8,166 bases of DNA, taken from Elusimicrobiota bacterium (GTDB taxonomy: Bacteria > Elusimicrobiota > Elusimicrobia > UBA1565). The notes beneath the pieces are model-generated. The model made no database searches. It was given only the letters and a program-made list of their open reading frames with translations, and was not told where the DNA came from. The stretch spans positions 675-8,840 of the forward strand of contig DMEZ01000020.1 in NCBI GenBank assembly GCA_003450735.1, read 5' to 3'. Each line of letters starts with the position of its first letter. The stretch's first letter is position 1. Position numbers and translations under genes: made by a program. Positions 1 to 4,591 of the stretch are shown piece after piece.

Positions 1-842
1 TGGACGGCCGAAGTCAGGTTGCCGACATTATCTGCGATGGAAGCATCCAGGGTATGGACGCCCTGGGCCAGCCCGCTCAGGAGCGCCGTAGCCTGGCTCG
101 CGCCGGCAGACGCCGCCACCGGGGTGCCGTCCAGCCTCACCACCAGGCTGGCCAGGTTCAGCCCCGATCCGCCCGTGTCCGCGTAGTTGATGATCGCCGC
201 AGTCGAGGCCGCGTTGATGAAGCTGCCCGCGGTCGGCGAGGCGATGGCGATAGTAGGCGAGGTCAGATCCACCGTGAAGCTGATTTGCGATGCCGAGGTC
301 AGGTTGCCCGCGTTGTCCGCGATGGAGGCGTCAAGGGTGTGGACCCCCTGCGCCAGCCCGCTCAACAGAGCGGTAGCCTGGCTCGCGCCGGCCGTGGCCG
401 CCACCAGGTTCCCGTCCAGCCTCACCACCAGGCTGGCCAGGTTCAGCCCGGAGCCGCCGGTGTCCGCGTAGTTGATGATCGCCGTGGTGGACGCGTAGTT
501 GAAGAAGCTGCCGGCGGTGGGCGAGGCGATGGCTATAGAGGGCGCGGTGAGATCCACCGTGAAGCTGACCTGGGTGGCCGAGCCCAGGTTGCCGGCGTTA
601 TCGTAGATGGACGCATCCAAGGTGTGGACGCCTTGCGAAAGGCCGACAAGGTTGGCCGTAGCCTGGCTTGAGCCGGCCGTGGCCGCGATCGCGACTCCAT
701 CCAGCCTCAGCACGAAGCTCGACAGATTCAGTCCGGAGCCGCCCGCATCCGAATAGTTGATGATCGCCGTGGTGGAGGCGGTATTGAAGTAGCTGCCGGC
801 GGGCGGCGAGGCGATGGCGACGGCGGGCGGGATGATGTCGAC
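1..842 (-). repeat. Tandem 285-bp repeats encoding Ig-like domains (at least three units)
   Basis: Three in-frame units of exactly 285 bp (95 codons) abut: 558-842 (residues 715-809), 273-557 (810-904) and 1-272 (905 onward, cut by the edge). Each begins VD followed by a proline-containing strand and AIASP, and contains GGSGLNL, a V/L-RLDG strand and QGVHTLDASI-DN-GN. By hand count, units 2 and 3 agree at 80 of 90 residues and units 1 and 2 at 71 of 95, so similarity rises toward the C-terminus. At DNA level 127-164 equals 412-449 (38 bases). The fold is probably a bacterial Ig-like sandwich. More copies may lie beyond the left edge. Confidence 0.9.
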
Positions 843-2984
843 CGCCGGAGAGATCTTCGTGACAAAGGCATCGAACGACCCCGCATTGCTCGCCTGACTC
901 GGGCTGGCCGTTGGAAAACTCGCCGAATTGGTCCACCCCGTCACGTAGATGTTGTTCGTGCTGTCCAAGGCGATCCCTTGTCCGCCGTTATCCGTGGCTG
1001 CTCCCAAGTAGGTGGAAAAGCCCCGGCTTGCCCCTGTCGGGCTGAGCTGCGTCACGAACGCTTCGGCGGTCCCGACGAGACTCTCCTGGCCGGAGATCGG
1101 GCCGACCAGGGGGAAGTCTCCTGAGAAAGTGCGGCCGGTCACATAGGCGTTGCCTTGGACGTCCACCACGATGGCCGCACCCCTGTCCGAGCCCGAGGCG
1201 CCCAGATAGGTGGCATACACGCCGTCGTTATGCCCGCCGCCGCCCGCCGTATTGAGCTTGAACACGAACGCATCCTCGCCGGTCCCTTTGACTGTTTGAC
1301 CGATCCTGGCGAAGCTGGTGTCGGGGAAATTCGTGGTGGAGTCCGTCCAGCCCGTGATGTAGACGTTGTTCGAGCTGTCCAACGCGATGCCGGTGCCCTC
1401 GTCCAGGGTGTCGCCGCCGACGTACGTTTTATAGAGGAACGAGGATCCCGACGGATTCAATTTCGCGATGAACGCATCGGAAGCTCCGGCGATGGTGTTC
1501 TTGAAAACGCTGGGATACGCCGCGACCGAGACGAAGGCGTCCCCGGTCTGGCCGGTGACATAGGCGTTGCCGGAGAGGTCGACGGCGATCGCGTTCCCAT
1601 GAGAGGGGTTCGCGCCGCCCAGGTAGGTGGAGTAGGCAAGGACGCCGGCCGGGGTGAACTTCGACACGAACGCCTGATCGGCTCCAACGCCGGCGGCGGT
1701 CTGCGCCGCGCCGGCCGTGACGGGGAAGCTGTCGGCCGCCAGAGAGCCGGTATGCCCCGTCACGTAGGCGCTGCCCGCCGCGTCCACCGCGATCCCTTTG
1801 CCGCTCTCTTCCTGAGGCCCGCCGAAAACGACCGCGTAATCCAGCGCCGTCCCGTCGGCGCTGAGGCCCGCCGCGAAAGCGTCCGTTCCGCCTAGAGTCC
1901 CGGACGACGTATGGGTAGGGAAGGTCGACTCAACGGTCGTGGAGCCCGTGATGTAGACCTTGCCCGTCGTGCTGTTCACGGCGATGCCGAGCCCGATGTC
2001 GATGCCGGAGCCGCCTAAAAAGGTCGACCACGCCATCGTTCCGTTCGCGTTGATCTTGGTCACGAACGCGTCGCTTCCGACAGCGCCGTCCTTGTGGCCT
2101 TGATACGATGTGCCTACCACCACTCCTGGGAAGGGGTCTGAGACCGTCGCTCCGGTCACGTAGATGTTCCCCGAAGCGTCGACCGCGATCGCGTAGGCGT
2201 AGTCGTCGAGGGCGCCGCCCAGATAGCTCGAATAGACCAGCTGAGGGTCGATGACGAGCTCTCTGCTCTTATCGTAGGCCCCCACCTCGAACCGGACAAG
2301 CTTGTTCCCGGCCAGCGCGAAGCGCCCTTTCACGGGTTCGCGCGCGGCCCTCCGCATCTGATAGAGCGAAGGGGCCTTATAGGTCAGTGCCCCCCCCTCG
2401 ACTTCAACGATCAGGTTGCCCTGAGAGTCCAGTCGGAGGTCCTTGCCGCCATCGAAACCCATGAGGATGCGTCCGGGGTCGGCTCCCGGCGCCACGATGA
2501 AGTCGTATTCGACATGACCCCTGCTGGCGTAGTAGACCATGTCGATGCCTGGATAGACCTGGCCGTATCTCACCTTGGCGTACTGCTCCACGCCGGTCCG
2601 CCATTTTGAAGCGTCCTTGCCCGTGAAATAGCTGGAGCGGCTGGGCAGGAGTTCCTGGCCCATGACGGAGGGGTCGGCGTTGGCGCCCTGAAGGCCCATG
2701 CGCACCACGGAGAATCCTCGCCCCTCGGCGCCGACGGCCTTGGGCATCACCATGACGGCTTCCTTCGCCGTCAGGTACAGGTTGTAGCCCGCGGCGCGGG
2801 CGAAGAACTTGACCGCCGCGTCGGTCTGCCCGCGGTTGGCCTCGAAATACAGCGGAGCCTTCAGCTGGGGGGCATCGCGTGAAGCTTGCGGCGCCCCCGT
2901 CGGCCCCGCGTAGACCGGCCCTGAGGGGCCGGCCAGCAGGGCCGCCGCCGCGAATGCTCGGCCTATCCGGAAGATCGCACTCAT
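1..2984 (-). CDS. Secreted SBBP-repeat beta-propeller / Ig-like repeat protein (C-terminus beyond window)
   Basis: The frame is open from ATG at 2984 to the left edge: 994 codons, no stop. Residues 1-26 look like a Sec signal peptide (basic start with Arg6 and Arg9, an Ala/Leu-rich core, VYA before the likely cleavage). Residues about 43-246 contain YFEANRGQT (46-54) and match the domain that precedes SBBP repeats (DUF7948-like, by recognition). Residues 251-714 hold seven SBBP-type units with the pattern YxTYLGG...GIAVDxxGNxYVTGxT...DAFVxKxxPxG. Residues 715-994 hold three Ig-like units of 95 residues. I see no cysteine, as in many exported proteins. The start is firm: upstream in frame there is no ATG, GTG or TTG before a TAA at 3033-3035, and the signal peptide follows at once. 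No Shine-Dalgarno is visible. It is probably exported or surface-displayed; adhesion is a guess, and no enzyme motif is seen. Any anchor or sorting signal would lie beyond the window. Confidence 0.9.
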   Translation of the reverse strand, partial: MSAIFRIGRAFAAAALLAGPSGPVYAGPTGAPQASRDAPQLKAPLYFEANRGQTDAAVKFFARAAGYNLYLTAKEAVMVMPKAVGAEGRGFSVVRMGLQGANADPSVMGQELLPSRSSYFTGKDASKWRTGVEQYAKVRYGQVYPGIDMVYYASRGHVEYDFIVAPGADPGRILMGFDGGKDLRLDSQGNLIVEVEGGALTYKAPSLYQMRRAAREPVKGRFALAGNKLVRFEVGAYDKSRELVIDPQLVYSSYLGGALDDYAYAIAVDASGNIYVTGATVSDPFPGVVVGTSYQGHKDGAVGSDAFVTKINANGTMAWSTFLGGSGIDIGLGIAVNSTTGKVYITGSTTVESTFPTHTSSGTLGGTDAFAAGLSADGTALDYAVVFGGPQEESGKGIAVDAAGSAYVTGHTGSLAADSFPVTAGAAQTAAGVGADQAFVSKFTPAGVLAYSTYLGGANPSHGNAIAVDLSGNAYVTGQTGDAFVSVAAYPSVFKNTIAGASDAFIAKLNPSGSSFLYKTYVGGDTLDEGTGIALDSSNNVYITGWTDSTTNFPDTSFARIGQTVKGTGEDAFVFKLNTAGGGGHNDGVYATYLGASGSDRGAAIVVDVQGNAYVTGRTFSGDFPLVGPISGQESLVGTAEAFVTQLSPTGASRGFSTYLGAATDNGGQGIALDSTNNIYVTGWTNSASFPTASPSQASNAGSFDAFVTKISPAVDIIPPAVAIASPPAGSYFNTASTTAIINYSDAGGSGLNLSSFVLRLDGVAIAATAGSSQATANLVGLSQGVHTLDASIYDNAGNLGSATQVSFTVDLTAPSIAIASPTAGSFFNYASTTAIINYADTGGSGLNLASLVVRLDGNLVAATAGASQATALLSGLAQGVHTLDASIADNAGNLTSASQISFTVDLTSPTIAIASPTAGSFINAASTAAIINYADTGGSGLNLASLVVRLDGTPVAASAGASQATALLSGLAQGVHTLDASIADNVGNLTSAV
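843..2234 (-). repeat. Seven SBBP-type repeats (predicted beta-propeller)
   Basis: These are protein-level repeats within the secreted protein. Unit starts by residue are 251, 319, 383, 451, 518, 590 and 656, with the last ending near 714; lengths run from 59 to 72 residues. Each unit opens with a (Y/W/F)-S-T-(Y/F)-(L/V)-G-G/A strand, then G-I-A-(V/L)-D, then a Y-(V/I)-T-G-(x)-T strand, and closes with (D/E)-A-F-V/I-x-K/Q. DNA similarity between units is low, unlike the Ig block, so they are old repeats. Unit 2 has an N-S-T-T-G insertion at the D-x-x-G turn. Seven units would match one seven-bladed propeller; that is inference from the count. Confidence 0.85.
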
Positions 2985-2985
2985 T

Positions 2986-3006
2986 GGGATACCGTGAGTA
3001 TATCCC
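2986..3006 (-). promoter_or_regulatory. Dyad and possible -10 element overlapping the start region of the secreted-protein gene
   Basis: GGGATA (3001-3006 on the minus strand) and TATCCC (2986-2991) form a perfect 6-bp inverted repeat with a 9-base spacer, ending one base before the ATG. Inside it, TATACT (2997-3002) resembles a sigma70 -10 box (5 of 6), which would give a very short leader, but no -35 box is found at 16-18 bases. The dyad occupies the place where a ribosome binding site would be expected, and no GGAG-like sequence is present. It could be an operator, a small RNA hairpin, or chance. Confidence 0.3.
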
Positions 3007-3077
3007 GCGGCCGGCTCAGCGGCTATTCGGAGTTATGCCCGGCCCATGAGTAGTTCTGGCAGACCGATTCAGGCGGA

Positions 3078-3095
3078 AGTACGGACACAGGGGCT
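3078..3095 (-). repeat. Copy 2 of a motif found downstream of both regulator genes
   Basis: On the minus strand this reads AGCCCCT, a four-base GTGT, then CCGTACT. It lies 7 bases after the stop codon of the second regulator. The same elements occur, without the inserted bases, directly after the stop of the first regulator (3894-3907). It may be a remnant of the 3' flank carried along when the regulator gene was duplicated, or a shared processing or binding site. Confidence 0.45.
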
Positions 3096-3102
3096 ACGAG
3101 GA

Positions 3103-3780
3103 CTATTGCTCGGCGGGGGAGAGAGACGTCAGCCCGTGCTGGAGGGCGTACTTGGTGAGCCCGGCGACCGTGAGGATGTTGAGCTTGTGCGAGAGGCGCT
3201 CCCGGTGCGTCTCGGCCGTCCGGACGCTGATGCCGAGCTTGGCCGCCACGCCTTTGTTGGGGAGCCCTTCCGCCAGCAGCGTCAGCACCTCGAGCTCACG
3301 GCCCGTCAGAGCGGCGCTCTCCGGCCGGCTCGAGGAGCCGTTCGGCGCGGGGGTCAGGACAGCATCGGCCATGTCGGCCGGGAAGTGCAGCCCTCCGCGG
3401 GACACGTGCTGGATGGCCTCGAGCAGTTCCGCCGTCGGCTGGTCCTTCATCACGTAGCCATGGACGCCGCAGCGGGCCATCCGCACCACGTAGCCCTCGC
3501 TGGAGTGGATGCTGAAGGCGATGATCTTGGCTTCGGGGACGAGCCGGCGCAGGCGGCGGGCCAGCTCGCCGCCGTCGATGGAGGGCAGGCTCACGTCCAA
3601 TACGATGACATCGGGCGCCAGCCTCTTGACCTTGCGGAGGGCCTCCTTGCCGTCGGCCGCCTCGCCCACCACCGCGATCCCGTGGGCGGACAGAAACGAA
3701 CGGACCCCCTCGCGCACGACCGGATGGTCGTCTACCAGGAAGACCTTGATCTTGCCGTGTTTCCCCTCTCTCACGCTCAC
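3103..3780 (-). CDS. NarL/FixJ-family response regulator (second copy)
   Basis: A two-component response regulator with an N-terminal receiver and a C-terminal LuxR-type helix-turn-helix. Numbering from GTG at 3780: acidic pair D17-D18, phosphoacceptor D62 in VLDVSLP, Ser90 in the usual Ser/Thr switch position, and K112 in VMKD. The HTH spans about 159-205 with RELEVLTLLAEGL and the recognition region VRTAETHRERLSHKL. Length (225) is normal for the family. The start is uncertain. A second GTG at 3774 has GGGGA eight bases upstream and leaves eight residues before IKVF, exactly as in its neighbour, so 3774 may be the true start. It is about 70% identical by eye to the first regulator over the receiver, and 40 of 41 residues match at the C-terminal end (181-221). 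It probably binds DNA as a phosphorylated dimer and may share operators with its twin. Confidence 0.93.
   Translation of the reverse strand: MSVREGKHGKIKVFLVDDHPVVREGVRSFLSAHGIAVVGEAADGKEALRKVKRLAPDVIVLDVSLPSIDGGELARRLRRLVPEAKIIAFSIHSSEGYVVRMARCGVHGYVMKDQPTAELLEAIQHVSRGGLHFPADMADAVLTPAPNGSSSRPESAALTGRELEVLTLLAEGLPNKGVAAKLGISVRTAETHRERLSHKLNILTVAGLTKYALQHGLTSLSPAEQ
3167..3241 (-). repeat. 75-base segment identical to 3981-4055 (HTH region of the duplicated regulators)
   Basis: All 75 bases are the same in the two regulator genes, covering about 25 codons from KLGISVRTAETHR through LTV, including every synonymous position. Just outside it and in the receiver coding region, synonymous and amino-acid differences are frequent. 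The pattern suggests recent gene conversion or recombination between the copies rather than protein-level constraint alone. Confidence 0.95.
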
Positions 3781-3834
3781 CGTCCCCGCATTTCCATGAA
3801 TAGCGACCCGCGCGCCGATGCGCGATATAGGGAG

Positions 3835-3863
3835 AGGATACCGCGCGCCCCGGGCTCTGGCAA
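3835..3863 (-). promoter_or_regulatory. Candidate sigma70-type promoter for the second regulator
   Basis: On the minus strand TTGCCA (3858-3863, 5 of 6 to TTGACA) is followed after exactly 17 bases by TATCCT (3835-3840, 4 of 6 to TATAAT). Transcription would start near 3828, giving a leader of about 50 bases before the GTG. It lies in the 127-base gap between the two regulator genes, so the second regulator may be expressed separately from the kinase operon. The spacer is very GC-rich and the -10 box weak, so an activator may be needed. Confidence 0.4.
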
Positions 3864-3872
3864 TGCGGAATT

Positions 3873-3891
3873 CTACGCGGAGCGGACGTAG
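3873..3891 (-). promoter_or_regulatory. CTACG/CGTAG inverted repeat just upstream of the candidate -35 box
   Basis: CTACG and CGTAG (5-bp arms, 9-base spacer) form a dyad whose centre lies about 54 bases before the predicted transcription start and whose edge is 9 bases from the -35 box. That is a usual place for activator binding by NarL-type dimers. Assigning the neighbouring regulators to it is inference; short arms like these also arise by chance. Confidence 0.3.
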
Positions 3892-3893
3892 AT

Positions 3894-3907
3894 AGTACGG
3901 AGGGGCT
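3894..3907 (-). repeat. Copy 1 of a motif found downstream of both regulator genes
   Basis: AGCCCCTCCGTACT on the minus strand begins at the base after the first regulator's TGA. The flanking elements AGCCCCT and CCGTACT recur after the second regulator (3078-3095), there separated by four extra bases. Matching order and matching place relative to the stop codons suggest common descent through gene duplication. Confidence 0.45.
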
Positions 3908-4591
3908 TCAGTCCTCCGGCTGTACGGGCACGCTCAGGGATGTCAGCCCATGCTGGATGGCGTACTTGGTGAGTCCGGCCACCGTGAGGATGTTGAGCTT
4001 GTGCGAGAGGCGCTCCCGGTGCGTCTCGGCCGTCCGGACGCTGATGCCGAGCTTGCGCGCCACTTCCTTGTTCGCCAGGCCTTCGGCGAGGAGCCCGAGG
4101 ACCTCCCGCTCGCGCGGGGTCAATTCGGCTTCCTTTTCCTCGCCTGGGAACTGTTTGGTCCCCGGAGCCAGGATGGCATCGCTCATGTTGGGAGGGAAAT
4201 AGAGCCCCCCCTGGTGAACGCGCTGGATGGCCTCGACGAGCTTGGTCGTGGGCTTATCCTTCATCACGTAGCCGTGCGCCCCGCAGCGGGCCATCCGGAC
4301 CACGTATTCCTGGCTGGAATGGACGCTGAAGGCGATGATCTTGGCGCGGGGGCTGCTCAGCCTCAGCCTCCGGGCGAGCTCGCCTCCATCCAGGGAGGGG
4401 AGGGAGATGTCCAGCAGGATGATATCGGGCTCGAGTTTCTTGAGCTTGCGCAGAGCCTCCCGGTCGTCGGCCGCCTCCCCCACCACCGAGATCGCTTTTT
4501 GCATGCTCAGATAGGCGCGGACGCCGTCGCGCACGACGGGATGATCGTCGACGATGAAGACCTTGATCCTGGCCTGCTTCTTCTTATTCAT
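3908..4591 (-). CDS. NarL/FixJ-family response regulator (first copy, coupled to the kinase)
   Basis: A receiver plus LuxR-type HTH protein of 227 residues. Visible residues are the acidic pair D15-D16, phosphoacceptor D61 in LLDISLP, Ser89 at the switch position and K111 in VMKD. The HTH lies at about 157-203 with REREVLGLLAEGLANKEVA and the recognition region VRTAETHRERLSHKL. The ATG at 4591 sits inside the last codons of the kinase gene (8-base overlap with its TAA) and has a good GGAGGT five bases upstream, so both start and cotranscription are well supported. As the gene directly following a HisKA_3 kinase, it is the most likely phosphotransfer partner. A Lys/Arg-rich N-terminus (KKKQAR) precedes the receiver. 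Its target genes cannot be told from sequence. Compared with the second copy, the receiver has drifted more than the DNA-binding end. Confidence 0.96.
   Translation of the reverse strand: MNKKKQARIKVFIVDDHPVVRDGVRAYLSMQKAISVVGEAADDREALRKLKKLEPDIILLDISLPSLDGGELARRLRLSSPRAKIIAFSVHSSQEYVVRMARCGAHGYVMKDKPTTKLVEAIQRVHQGGLYFPPNMSDAILAPGTKQFPGEEKEAELTPREREVLGLLAEGLANKEVARKLGISVRTAETHRERLSHKLNILTVAGLTKYAIQHGLTSLSVPVQPED
3981..4055 (-). repeat. 75-base segment identical to 3167-3241
   Basis: This is the partner of the repeat in the second regulator gene and encodes the HTH recognition region. The two copies lie 814 bases apart in direct orientation, so recombination between them could delete one regulator or form a hybrid. 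Confidence 0.95.

Noticed and set aside
54..671. Plus-strand open frame of 205 codons
   Set aside because: It is antisense to the Ig-like repeats. Its own repetitive, Arg/Gly/Val-rich translation mirrors the 285-bp repeat and matches no family I know.
1..842. CRISPR array or insertion-sequence ends
   Set aside because: The repeats are 285 bp, contiguous and in frame with a protein domain, with no unique spacers or terminal inverted repeats.
1155..1895. Plus-strand open frame of 246 codons
   Set aside because: It lies opposite the SBBP repeats. The minus frame has clear recurring motifs and this one does not; GC-rich codon bias explains its openness.
3009..3044. GGCCGG/CCGGCC inverted repeat as a terminator between the second regulator and the secreted-protein gene
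   Set aside because: The stem is only 6 bp with a 24-base loop and no T-run follows; GGCCGG is also self-complementary and common in GC-rich DNA.
3781..3840. CGCGC/GCGCG hairpin in the leader of the second regulator as a riboswitch or attenuator
   Set aside because: The 5-bp stem is expected by chance in such GC-rich sequence and no conserved riboswitch core is seen.
3046..3891. Plus-strand frame antisense to the second regulator
   Set aside because: The minus strand has an intact receiver-HTH protein. The similar plus frame over the first regulator (3950-4756) simply reflects the duplication.
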